A stretch of 5,120 bases of DNA from Clostridiales bacterium. GTDB taxonomy: Bacteria > Bacillota > Clostridia > Oscillospirales > Oscillospiraceae. The notes beneath the pieces were generated by a model. The model was not told the origin of the DNA. It worked only from the letters and a program-made list of their open reading frames with translations, and made no database searches. A program made the position numbers and the translations under genes. The stretch covers positions 1-5,120 of the forward strand of contig DYBS01000172.1 in the NCBI GenBank assembly GCA_019418525.1. Direction: 5' to 3'. Numbering within the stretch: position 1 is the first letter of the stretch; the number at the start of each line of letters is the position of its first letter. Positions 1 through 5,120 of this stretch are shown piece after piece.

Positions 1-16
1 CCGGCGGGGCGTTTTT
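1..16 (+). terminator. Right half of a probable intrinsic terminator or attenuator upstream of metK (cut by window edge)
   Basis: The window opens with a GC-rich run (CCGGCGGGGCG) directly followed by five T residues, which is the look of the 3' arm and T-tract of a rho-independent terminator. The matching 5' arm would lie before base 1, so the hairpin cannot be confirmed. It may end an upstream gene, or it may be the expression platform of a leader element controlling metK. In Firmicutes metK is often under SAM riboswitch control, but no aptamer is visible here. Confidence 0.45.
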
Positions 17-36
17 ACATCCTCTTCCGTGTACAG

Positions 37-44
37 AAAGGAAG
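37..44 (+). promoter_or_regulatory. metK ribosome binding site
   Basis: A purine-rich AAAGGAAG stretch ends 8 bases before the ATG at 53. It supports that ATG over the upstream GTG at 29, which has no comparable site and would add eight residues not typical of the MetK N-terminus. Confidence 0.75.
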
Positions 45-52
45 CAATTACC

Positions 53-1240
53 ATGGCAAAACGTCTCTTTACCTCGGAATCCGTGACTGAGGGGCATCCC
101 GACAAAATCTGCGACCAGATCTCCGACGCCGTTCTGGACGCCATCCTGGAGAAGGACCCCATGGGCCGCGTGGCCTGTGAGACCACCGTCACCACCGGCC
201 TTGTGAACGTGATGGGCGAGATCACCACCCACTGCTACGTGGACATCCCCAAGATTGCCCGCCAGGTCATCCGGGAGATCGGCTATGACCGGGCCAAGTA
301 CGGCTTTGACTGCGACACCTGCGCGGTGCTCACCTCCATTGACGAACAGTCTGCCGACATCGCCCTGGGCGTGGACAAGTCCCTGGAGGCCAAGGAGGGC
401 GGCGAGAGCGAGGATCTCACCAACGGCGCCGGCGACCAGGGCATGATGTTTGGCTACGCCTGCGATGAGACCCCCGAGCTGATGCCCCTGCCCATCTCCC
501 TGGCCCACAAGATGGCCAAGCGCCTGACCCAGGTGCGCAAGGAGGGCCTGGTGGACTACCTGCGCCCCGACGGCAAGACCCAGGTCACCATCGAGTATGA
601 CGAGCAGGACAAGCCCATCCGGGTGGACGCGGTGGTCCTCTCCACCCAGCACAGCCCCGAGGCCAGCCTGGAGCAGATCCGCAAGGATATGATCGAACTG
701 GTCATCAAGCCCACCATTCCGGCCGGGCTGATGGACGAGAACACCAAGATCTACGTGAACCCCACCGGCCGCTTCGTCATCGGCGGGCCCCAGGGCGACT
801 CCGGCCTCACCGGGCGGAAGATCATCGTGGACACTTATGGCGGTTCCGCGCGCCACGGCGGCGGCGCCTTCTCCGGCAAGGACCCCACCAAGGTGGACCG
901 CTCCGCCGCCTACGCCGCCCGCTGGGTGGCCAAGAACGTGGTGGCCGCGGGCCTGGCCTCCCGTTGCCAGATTCAGCTGGCCTACGCCATCGGCGTGGCT
1001 GACCCGGTGTCCGTCCGGGTGGACACCTTCGGCACCGGCAAGGTGTCCGATCTGAAGCTGGAGGAGGCCGTGGAAAAGGTCTTTGACCTGCGTCCCACCG
1101 CCATCATCCGGGATCTGGACCTGCGCCGGCCCATCTACCGCCAGGTGGCGGCCTACGGCCACTTCGGCCGCACCGATCTGGACCTGACCTGGGAGCGCAC
1201 CGACCGGGTGGAGGCCCTCAAGGCCGCCGTCAACGGCTAA
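53..1240 (+). CDS. metK: S-adenosylmethionine synthetase (methionine adenosyltransferase)
   Basis: MetK is the cytoplasmic enzyme that makes S-adenosylmethionine from methionine and ATP, releasing phosphate and diphosphate; SAM is the main methyl donor. The 395-residue protein matches the usual bacterial length. Family signatures are seen in order: [14 protein letters not shown] at residues 14-27, with the His15 and Asp17 expected at the ATP/metal site; [12 protein letters not shown] at 125-136, the methionine adenosyltransferase signature; [13 protein letters not shown] at 244-256; and [19 protein letters not shown] at 269-287, the second family signature. Nothing appears truncated or frameshifted. 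The start is set by a good ribosome binding site and by the conserved [18 protein letters not shown] opening. No promoter fits between the T-tract at 12-16 and the ATG, so transcription must enter from outside the window. A terminator hairpin begins 21 bases after the stop, so the gene seems to end its transcript. Confidence 0.97.
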   Translation: MAKRLFTSESVTEGHPDKICDQISDAVLDAILEKDPMGRVACETTVTTGLVNVMGEITTHCYVDIPKIARQVIREIGYDRAKYGFDCDTCAVLTSIDEQSADIALGVDKSLEAKEGGESEDLTNGAGDQGMMFGYACDETPELMPLPISLAHKMAKRLTQVRKEGLVDYLRPDGKTQVTIEYDEQDKPIRVDAVVLSTQHSPEASLEQIRKDMIELVIKPTIPAGLMDENTKIYVNPTGRFVIGGPQGDSGLTGRKIIVDTYGGSARHGGGAFSGKDPTKVDRSAAYAARWVAKNVVAAGLASRCQIQLAYAIGVADPVSVRVDTFGTGKVSDLKLEEAVEKVFDLRPTAIIRDLDLRRPIYRQVAAYGHFGRTDLDLTWERTDRVEALKAAVNG

Positions 1241-1261
1241 TCGTTACGAAAAGAAGCAACA

Positions 1262-1295
1262 GCGCCCGCCCCGAACTTCGGGGCGGGCGCGTTTT
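1262..1295 (+). terminator. Intrinsic terminator of metK, probably bidirectional
   Basis: Bases 1262-1273 pair perfectly with 1279-1290, giving a 12-bp GC-rich stem with a five-base AACTT loop; the outer dyad symmetry spans 14 bases per arm. GTTTT follows on the + strand. On the - strand the same hairpin is followed by a T-rich stretch (TGTTGCTTCTTTTCG), so it could also stop transcripts arriving from the convergent malic enzyme gene. Confidence 0.85.
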
Positions 1296-1310
1296 GCGCT
1301 TGCGCGAAGG

Positions 1311-1346
1311 AAAGCCGCGCCGGGTAGGTCTGCCGCCGGCGCGGCT
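1311..1346 (-). terminator. Second hairpin, likely terminator of the malic enzyme gene
   Basis: Bases 1313-1323 pair perfectly with 1336-1346, an 11-bp GC-rich stem with a 12-base loop. It begins 15 bases after the malic enzyme stop on the - strand. The tail is TTTCCTT rather than a clean T-run, so it may be a weak terminator backed up by the hairpin at 1262-1290, or a 3'-end stabilising stem. Confidence 0.55.
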
Positions 1347-1361
1347 CCCGTCTGGGGAGAC

Positions 1362-2534
1362 TTAGATGCGGGCCACGCCGGAGTCCCGGGCGGCCTGAGC
1401 CACGGCCTTGGCCACGGCATCCTTGACGCGGGGATCGAAGGCGGCGGGGAGGATGTAGTCGGCATTGAGTTCCTCATCGCTCACGAGCCCGGCGATGGCC
1501 CGAGCGGCGGCCACCTTCATGGCGTCGTTGATGTCGCTGGCCCGCACATCCAGAGCGCCGCGGAAAATGCCGGGGAAGGCCAGGACGTTGTTGACCTGGT
1601 TGGGGAAGTCGCTGCGGCCGGTGGAGACCACGGCGGCGCCGCCGGCCTTGGCCTCGTCGGGGAAGATCTCGGGCACGGGGTTGGCGCAGGCGAAGATGAT
1701 GGCGTCCTTGGCCATGGTCTGCACCATCTCCTTGGTGAGGGTGCCGGGGGCGGACACGCCGATGAACACGTCGGCGCCCTTGATGACCTCAGCCAGAGTG
1801 CCCTTCTCGTGGTTGAAGTTGGTGATCTTGGCCATCTCCTCCTTCACGGGGTTGAGACCCTCCCGGCCCTCGTAGATGGCGCCGGTGCGGTCAGTCATGA
1901 TGACGTTCTTGAGGCCCATGCTCATCAGGAGCTTGATGATGGCGATGCCGGCGGCGCCCGCGCCAGAGGTGACGATCTTCACGTCCTCGATCTTCTTGCC
2001 CACTACCTTCAGGGCGTTGAGGAGGCCGGCCAGGGTGATGACGGCGGTGCCGTGCTGGTCGTCGTGGAAGATGGGGATGTCGCACTGCTCCTTCAGCTTC
2101 TTCTCGATCTCAAAGCAGCGGGGGGCGGCGATGTCCTCCAGGTTCACGCCGCCGAAGGACCCGGCCAGCAGGGCCACGGTCTTGACGATCTCGTCCACGT
2201 CCTTGGAGCGGACGCACAGGGGGATGGCGTCCACGTCGCCGAAGGCCTTGAAGAGGACGCACTTGCCCTCCATGACGGGCATGCCGGCCTCGGGGCCGAT
2301 GTCGCCCAGGCCCAGTACGGCGGTGCCGTCGGTGACCACGGCCACGGTGTTCCAGCGGCGGGTCAGCTCATAGCTCTTATTGACGTCCTTCTGGATCTCC
2401 AGACAGGGCTGGGCCACGCCGGGAGTATAGGCCAGGGAGAGGGCCTCCTTGCTGTCCACGGAAGCGCGGGGAGTGACCTCCAGCTTGCCCTTCCACTCAT
2501 AGTGCTTCTTCAGAGACTCGGCTGCGTAATCCAT
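1362..2534 (-). CDS. Malic enzyme, NAD(P)-dependent (malate dehydrogenase, oxaloacetate-decarboxylating), short bacterial form
   Basis: Malic enzyme oxidatively decarboxylates L-malate to pyruvate and CO2, producing NADH or NADPH in the cytoplasm. The 390-residue length fits the short bacterial form without the C-terminal phosphotransacetylase-like domain of E. coli MaeB. In order one sees SLAYTPGVA at residues 33-41 (catalytic Tyr36); GMPVMEGKCVLFKAFGDVDA at 84-103 (probable catalytic Lys91); NLEDIAAPRCFEIE at 131-144 and IFHDDQHGTAVIT at 155-167 (metal-binding Glu133, Asp134 and Asp158/Asp159 by family analogy); and a Rossmann loop TSGAGAAGIAI at 189-199 followed by TDRTGAIYEGR. FACANPVPEIFPDEA and QVNNVLAFPGIFRGALD are also typical. 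Asp215 after the second beta strand is compatible with NAD, but this does not settle the cofactor. The start at 2534 is fixed by AAGGAGG eight bases upstream; a longer reading to 2621 would run through the promoter. It diverges from a LysR-type regulator gene. Confidence 0.95.
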   Translation of the reverse strand: MDYAAESLKKHYEWKGKLEVTPRASVDSKEALSLAYTPGVAQPCLEIQKDVNKSYELTRRWNTVAVVTDGTAVLGLGDIGPEAGMPVMEGKCVLFKAFGDVDAIPLCVRSKDVDEIVKTVALLAGSFGGVNLEDIAAPRCFEIEKKLKEQCDIPIFHDDQHGTAVITLAGLLNALKVVGKKIEDVKIVTSGAGAAGIAIIKLLMSMGLKNVIMTDRTGAIYEGREGLNPVKEEMAKITNFNHEKGTLAEVIKGADVFIGVSAPGTLTKEMVQTMAKDAIIFACANPVPEIFPDEAKAGGAAVVSTGRSDFPNQVNNVLAFPGIFRGALDVRASDINDAMKVAAARAIAGLVSDEELNADYILPAAFDPRVKDAVAKAVAQAARDSGVARI

Positions 2535-2542
2535 AAGTATGA

Positions 2543-2549
2543 CCTCCTT
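2543..2549 (-). promoter_or_regulatory. Ribosome binding site of the malic enzyme gene
   Basis: On the - strand AAGGAGG lies eight bases before the ATG at 2534. It is a near-perfect Shine-Dalgarno sequence and decides the start against the upstream in-frame ATG at 2621. Confidence 0.9.
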
Positions 2550-2591
2550 GTAAAATGACGCCGGACGGCGGATCTGATAACGGTTGTCTCT

Positions 2592-2621
2592 ATGATAGAA
2601 CATCGGGGGATGAGCTGTCAA
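2592..2621 (-). promoter_or_regulatory. Sigma-A type promoter of the malic enzyme gene
   Basis: On the - strand a perfect TTGACA (2621-2616) is followed after 18 bases by TATCAT (2597-2592), which matches the -10 consensus at five of six positions. Transcription would start near 2585, giving a leader of about 50 bases ahead of the ATG at 2534. The -35 element sits 12 bases from the -35 of the divergent regulator promoter. Confidence 0.75.
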
Positions 2622-2657
2622 ATATAGTTTTAATTGAACTCAATAAAAAATTTTTAT
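2618..2657. promoter_or_regulatory. Candidate LysR-type operator region with nested inverted repeats
   Basis: Three short dyads lie between and over the two divergent promoters. TCAA at 2618-2621 is opposed by TTGA at 2634-2637, and 7 of 10 positions pair across that 20-base dyad. ATTGA-AC-TCAAT spans 2633-2644. ATAAAAAATTTTTAT at 2643-2657 is a perfect 7-bp dyad around one base, containing a symmetric T-N11-A at 2644-2656, the generic LysR-type recognition pattern. The TCAA copies at 2618 and 2640 are 22 bases apart, about two helical turns. The region is AT-rich, so some of this may be chance or serve as an UP element. Confidence 0.45.
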
Positions 2658-2662
2658 ATAAT
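2634..2662 (+). promoter_or_regulatory. Sigma-A type promoter of the LysR-type regulator gene
   Basis: TTGAAC (2634-2639) and a perfect TATAAT (2657-2662) are separated by 17 bases. Transcription would start near 2669, leaving a short leader of about 20 bases with the ribosome binding site. The spacer and -10 overlap the AT-rich dyad at 2643-2657, which would suit autoregulation. Confidence 0.75.
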
Positions 2663-2675
2663 AGAGCACAAGAAA

Positions 2676-2685
2676 AGGGGGGAGG
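2676..2685 (+). promoter_or_regulatory. Ribosome binding site of the LysR-type regulator gene
   Basis: AGGGGGGAGG ends four bases before the ATG at 2690. The spacing is slightly tight, but the site is strong and sits just downstream of the promoter. It sets the start at 2690 rather than at the in-frame codon at 2555, which would lie upstream of the promoter. Confidence 0.8.
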
Positions 2686-2689
2686 TCCC

Positions 2690-3562
2690 ATGACCTTACA
2701 GCAGCTGCGCTATTTTCAGGCGGCCTGCCGGCACCACAGCATCACCGGCGCGGCGGAGGCCCTGCACATTTCACAGCCCTCCGTCTCCATCGCCATCCGG
2801 GAGCTGGAGCACGAGTTCGGCCTGAAGCTGACGGTGCGGCGGTACCAGGGCTTTGTCCTCACCCCGGAGGGGGAGGAGCTGCTGGCCCTGGCCGACGGCC
2901 TGCTGGTCCAGACCGACCAGGTGCTCTCCCACATGCGGGACCTGAGCCAGCGCCACTACCCCATCCGGCTGGGCATCCCGCCCATGGTGGCCTCCATTCT
3001 GCTGCCCCACCTCTATACCCACTTCTGTCCCCGGCACCCGGACATCACGGTCTCCACCCAGGAGGGGGGCGGCAATGTGCTGCTGCGCTGGCTGGTGGAC
3101 AAGACCCTGGACATCTCCTTCGTCACCCACAACGCCCCACTGGGGGACGCCTTCTGCACGCTGCCCCTGGTGTCCACTGAGACGGTGTGGTGCGTGCCCC
3201 GGGACCACCCCATGGCGGAGCGGCCGGCGGTGTCCATGGCGGAGCTGAAGGACGAGCCCCTGGTGCTCTTCCAGAAGAACTTCTTCCACTATGAGATCAT
3301 CATGCGCCGGTTCCAGGAGGCGGGGGTAAAGCCGAAGATCATCCACGCCACCGACCAGCTCTCCACCATGCACCACCTGATCCGGCAGGGTATCGCCACC
3401 GGCTTTCTGCTCAAAAGCGCCCTGTGCGATTTCCCGGACCTGGTGGGGGTGCCGCTGTCTCCCCCCAGCCCGGTGCAGATCAGCCTGGTCTGGGAGAAGA
3501 ACCACCACCTCACGGCGGACATGCGCTGCCTCATTGAGGACTATCAGAAGCTGGAGCTGTAA
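2690..3562 (+). CDS. LysR family transcriptional regulator, candidate regulator of the divergent malic enzyme gene
   Basis: This 290-residue protein has the normal length and build of a LysR-type regulator. The N-terminal winged helix-turn-helix opens with MTLQQLRYFQAACRHHSITG, and the DNA-reading helix lies around residues 18-40 (AAEALHISQPSVSIAIRELE). The wing and linker helix follow (LTPEGEELLALADGLL, 57-72). From about residue 90 (YPIRLGIPPMVASILLPHL) to the end is the periplasmic-binding-protein-like effector domain, typically used to sense a small metabolite and oligomerise. The protein is expected to be cytoplasmic and has no membrane segment. By the usual behaviour of the family it would bind the shared intergenic region, control the divergent malic enzyme gene and repress itself. 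Malate or a related organic acid is a plausible effector, but that is inference from position only. The gene ends at the palindromic terminator shared with the PHP gene and appears monocistronic. Family assignment is firm; the specific target is not. Confidence 0.93.
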   Translation: MTLQQLRYFQAACRHHSITGAAEALHISQPSVSIAIRELEHEFGLKLTVRRYQGFVLTPEGEELLALADGLLVQTDQVLSHMRDLSQRHYPIRLGIPPMVASILLPHLYTHFCPRHPDITVSTQEGGGNVLLRWLVDKTLDISFVTHNAPLGDAFCTLPLVSTETVWCVPRDHPMAERPAVSMAELKDEPLVLFQKNFFHYEIIMRRFQEAGVKPKIIHATDQLSTMHHLIRQGIATGFLLKSALCDFPDLVGVPLSPPSPVQISLVWEKNHHLTADMRCLIEDYQKLEL

Positions 3563-3600
3563 AAAACGGCCTTCCGCCCGCGGGCGGAAGGCCGTTCCCT
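3561..3600. terminator. Shared bidirectional terminator, perfect 32-bp palindrome
   Basis: Bases 3565-3580 are the exact reverse complement of 3581-3596, so the 37 bases between two convergent genes are almost wholly one hairpin. On the - strand it is followed by six T residues (complement of 3561-3566), a textbook intrinsic terminator for the PHP gene. On the + strand the tail is GTTCCCTT, less T-rich, but the stem is long and GC-rich and probably also ends the regulator transcript. The A-run sits directly at the regulator stop codon. Confidence 0.9.
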
Positions 3601-4328
3601 TATGCTCTGGCGTGGTGGGCGCGGATGAAGGCCTGGAAGGCGGAGGCGTCCCGGTTCATCACCAACTCCTCGGGGAAGTCCAGCTCCTCAAAGAGGGCCT
3701 GGGCGTACTGGTGGTTGCCCACGTAGGAGGCAAAGTGGGCGTCACTGCCCACTACCACGGGCACACCCTCCTGCTTACACAGGCGCAGCATCTCGGCGCA
3801 GTGGACGGGGGCATTTTCGCGGAAGCAGCCGGGGGTGAGGGAGCTGTTGTTTACCTCCAGCAGTACGCCGTACTCTCCGGCGGCGCGGACCAGGGTGGGG
3901 TAGTCCAGGGGATAACGGCCGTCGTCGGGATGGCCGATGATGTTGACATAGGGGTTCTGCATGGCGCTGACCAGGGCGTGGGTGTATCCCTCAGCGTCGC
4001 CGCCGGGGGCGATGCACTTGGTGTGCAGGCTGGCCACAGCCAGGTCCAGCTTCCGCAGCAGGGACTTGTCCAGGTCCACGCTGCCCTGGGTGTCCATGAT
4101 ATTCAGCTCAGACCCCACCATCAGCTGCACGCCGAAGAGCTGCCGGTCGATGACCCGGATGTTGGCAAAGTAGTCCCGGCAGGTGGTGCCCTCCATGCCG
4201 GGGGCGTGGTCGGTGATGCACAGCAGCTCCAGACCCTTGTCGGCGGCGGTGCGGGCCATCTCCAGAATGGTGCTGTACGCGTGGCCGCTGGCGATGGTGT
4301 GGGTATGACTATCCAGTACAAATTTCAT
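3600..4328 (-). CDS. PHP-domain phosphatase of the YcdX type (trinuclear metal hydrolase)
   Basis: This 242-residue protein is a single PHP domain, close in length to E. coli YcdX (about 245), a phosphatase with three zinc ions. All nine metal ligands known for YcdX have visible counterparts: His8 and His10 in DSHTHT, His16 in SGHAYST, His41 in ITDHAPGME, Glu74 in GSELNI, His102 in SLHTK, His133 in GHPDDGRYP, and Asp196 and His198 in GSDAHFA. LEVNNSS at 158-164 is also characteristic. The enzyme should therefore be an active cytoplasmic phosphoesterase; its natural substrate is not known from sequence. HisK-type histidinol phosphatase is a related alternative, but the motif spacing is YcdX-like. 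An in-frame ATG six codons upstream (4346) has an AAGGA, but the promoter's predicted transcription start near 4355 would cut into that site, so 4328 is preferred. It lies downstream of leuA on the same strand with its own promoter. Confidence 0.9.
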   Translation of the reverse strand: MKFVLDSHTHTIASGHAYSTILEMARTAADKGLELLCITDHAPGMEGTTCRDYFANIRVIDRQLFGVQLMVGSELNIMDTQGSVDLDKSLLRKLDLAVASLHTKCIAPGGDAEGYTHALVSAMQNPYVNIIGHPDDGRYPLDYPTLVRAAGEYGVLLEVNNSSLTPGCFRENAPVHCAEMLRLCKQEGVPVVVGSDAHFASYVGNHQYAQALFEELDFPEELVMNRDASAFQAFIRAHHARA

Positions 4329-4361
4329 GTGATTCTCGCCTCTCATCGTTGATTCCTTCAA

Positions 4362-4390
4362 ATCATACCCTATTTTTGCCCAAAATGCAA
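4362..4390 (-). promoter_or_regulatory. Probable promoter of the PHP phosphatase gene
   Basis: On the - strand TTGCAT (4390-4385) and TATGAT (4367-4362) are separated by 17 bases. The -10 is good and the -35 matches at only three positions. The start would fall near 4355, giving a leader of about 27 bases before the ATG at 4328. It directly follows the leuA terminator stem. Confidence 0.5.
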
Positions 4391-4418
4391 GCCGGGCGGA
4401 GCCAGCGGCTCCGCCCGG
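4381..4418 (-). terminator. Intrinsic terminator of leuA
   Basis: Bases 4392-4403 pair perfectly with 4407-4418, a 12-bp GC-rich stem with a three-base loop, starting 11 bases after the leuA stop on the - strand. The tail reads CTTGCATTTTGGG, an interrupted T-tract, so termination may be incomplete. The tail overlaps the probable -35 of the PHP gene. Confidence 0.75.
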
Positions 4419-4429
4419 GGGAGTGGGAA

Positions 4430-5120
4430 TTACTTCTTGCGGCCCTGGCTCCACCAGCGGTTGATGGCGGAGAGGATGCCCTTGAGGGGCGCCAGGTTGA
4501 TGTTGTGGCTCATGCCCACGCCGAACCAGTCCCGGCCCTCCTCATCCTGGAGGTGGATGTAGGCCACGGCCTGAGAGTCGGAGCCCTGCTTGATGGCGTG
4601 CTCCTTGTAGTCCACAAAGGTGAAGTGGTCCATCTTCTGGCCGTGGATGGCGTTGAAGAAAGCGTCGATGGGGCCGTTGCCGGAGCCCTGGACCTGGAAC
4701 ACGGTCTCCTTGTGGCGGATGGTGCCGGCGAAGGTGACGTGGGAGTGGCCCTCCTCGTCGGTGAACTCGGCGAAGGAGTGGCGCACCAGCTCGTAGGGGG
4801 TGGTGGCGTCGATGTACTCGTGCTTGAAGAGCTCATAGATGCGCTCGGGCTTGAGCTCGGTGCCCACCCGGTCGGTCTCCAGCTGCACGATGTGGCCGAA
4901 TTCGGGGTGCATGGCCTTGGGCAGGTCGAAGCCGAAGGAGCGCTGCATGACGAAGGCAGCGCCGCCCTTGCCGGACTGGGAGTTGATGCGGATGATGGGC
5001 TCGTACTGGCGGCCCACGTCGGCGGGGTCGATGGGCAGGTAGGGGATCTCCCAGTAGGGGGAGTGGCTCTCCTCCATGTAGCGGGTGCCCTTGTTGATGG
5101 CGTCCTGGTGGGAGCCGGAG
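4430..5120 (-). CDS. leuA: 2-isopropylmalate synthase, C-terminal part (cut by window edge)
   Basis: LeuA condenses acetyl-CoA with 2-oxoisovalerate to give 2-isopropylmalate, the first committed step of leucine synthesis, in the cytoplasm. Only the last 229 codons are here; the N-terminal catalytic barrel lies beyond base 5120, and the ATG at 5077 is internal. Just upstream of it the frame reads SGSHQDAINKGTRYM, a conserved LeuA stretch. Then come WEIPYLPIDPADVGRQYEP and IRINSQSGKGGAAFVM, typical of the long form of LeuA known from Actinobacteria and some other bacteria. From about 4816 to 4457 is the C-terminal regulatory domain that binds leucine for feedback inhibition in this family, including GSGNGPIDAFFNAI (about 4687-4646) and SAINR near the end. 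The usual GVG-x-D motif reads GVGMSHNI here (about 4522-4499), lacking the common Asp. The protein ends in a basic QGRKK. It is followed by its own terminator. Confidence 0.93.
   Translation of the reverse strand, partial: SGSHQDAINKGTRYMEESHSPYWEIPYLPIDPADVGRQYEPIIRINSQSGKGGAAFVMQRSFGFDLPKAMHPEFGHIVQLETDRVGTELKPERIYELFKHEYIDATTPYELVRHSFAEFTDEEGHSHVTFAGTIRHKETVFQVQGSGNGPIDAFFNAIHGQKMDHFTFVDYKEHAIKQGSDSQAVAYIHLQDEEGRDWFGVGMSHNINLAPLKGILSAINRWWSQGRKK

Noticed and set aside
14..42. Promoter for metK using TTTACA at 14-19
   Set aside because: No -10-like hexamer occurs 16-18 bases downstream; that stretch is the purine-rich ribosome binding site.
1809..2558. 249-residue open frame antisense to the malic enzyme
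   Set aside because: Low-complexity Ala/Gly/Asp/His/Val-rich product typical of reading the back of a GC-rich gene; the sense strand encodes a clear enzyme.
2559..2570. Small hairpin CGCC-GTCC-GGCG in the malic enzyme leader
   Set aside because: Only four base pairs, with no T-tract or conserved pattern, so it is not convincing as a regulatory element.
2535..2621. 29-residue N-terminal extension of the malic enzyme beginning at the ATG at 2621
   Set aside because: It would start within the -35 TTGACA, before the predicted transcript start, and the ATG at 2534 has an almost perfect AAGGAGG at the right distance.
2555..2689. 45-residue N-terminal extension of the LysR-type regulator
   Set aside because: It lies upstream of the regulator's promoter and adds residues unlike the family, whose proteins start as MTLQQLRYF does.
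2771..3508. 245-residue open frame antisense to the LysR-type regulator
   Set aside because: His/Gln/Gly/Val-rich shadow of a GC-rich coding strand with no recognisable motif.
4329..4346. Alternative PHP start at the ATG at 4346 (six extra residues)
   Set aside because: Its AAGGA is plausible, but the predicted transcription start near 4355 would truncate it; YcdX-type proteins start close to the first DxHxH motif. Not fully excluded.
3534..4352. 272-residue open frame antisense to the PHP phosphatase
   Set aside because: It runs through the palindromic terminator, has a Gly/Val/Ala/His-biased composition, no ribosome binding site or family motif, and opposes a well-supported gene.
4430..5077. 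Treating the ATG at 5077 as the start of a small separate gene
   Set aside because: The frame stays open to the window edge and encodes the conserved LeuA stretch SGSHQDAINKG upstream of this Met, so it is internal to leuA.

Overview
This is an ordinary-looking stretch of a GC-rich bacterial chromosome. It carries four complete genes and one cut by the right edge, packed tightly with short terminator-filled gaps. Three things suggest an anaerobic, high-GC Firmicute of the Oscillospiraceae type (Flavonifractor or Oscillibacter-like gut Clostridia): strong GGAGG-type ribosome binding sites, sigma-A-like promoters, and a gene mix of a short-form malic enzyme, a YcdX-type PHP phosphatase and a long-form LeuA. 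This placement is inference from style and content, not from any marker gene.

Layout. At 1-52 lies what looks like the 3' half of an intrinsic terminator, followed by a leader with no promoter. Next is metK (S-adenosylmethionine synthetase, 53-1240, +). Two hairpins (1262-1346) separate it from a convergent malic enzyme gene (1362-2534, -). The malic enzyme gene and a LysR-type regulator gene (2690-3562, +) diverge from an AT-rich intergenic region. That region holds two back-to-back promoters and several small inverted repeats. The regulator gene converges on a PHP-domain phosphatase gene (3600-4328, -), with a perfect 32-bp palindrome between them that acts as a terminator. Upstream of the PHP gene on the same strand is the C-terminal part of leuA (2-isopropylmalate synthase, 4430 to beyond 5120, -), with its own terminator hairpin abutting the PHP promoter.

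How the genes relate. No multi-gene operon is evident; each gene seems to be its own transcription unit. The clearest functional link is the divergent pair. LysR-type regulators commonly control the gene they diverge from, so the regulator is a good candidate for controlling malate-to-pyruvate conversion and its own expression. MetK (SAM supply), LeuA (leucine synthesis) and the malic enzyme (pyruvate/NAD(P)H supply) are all core metabolism, but nothing in the sequence ties them into one pathway module. I found no mobile element, CRISPR array, tRNA, rRNA or novel system. The most useful leads are regulatory: the malic enzyme/LysR intergenic region and the truncated metK leader.
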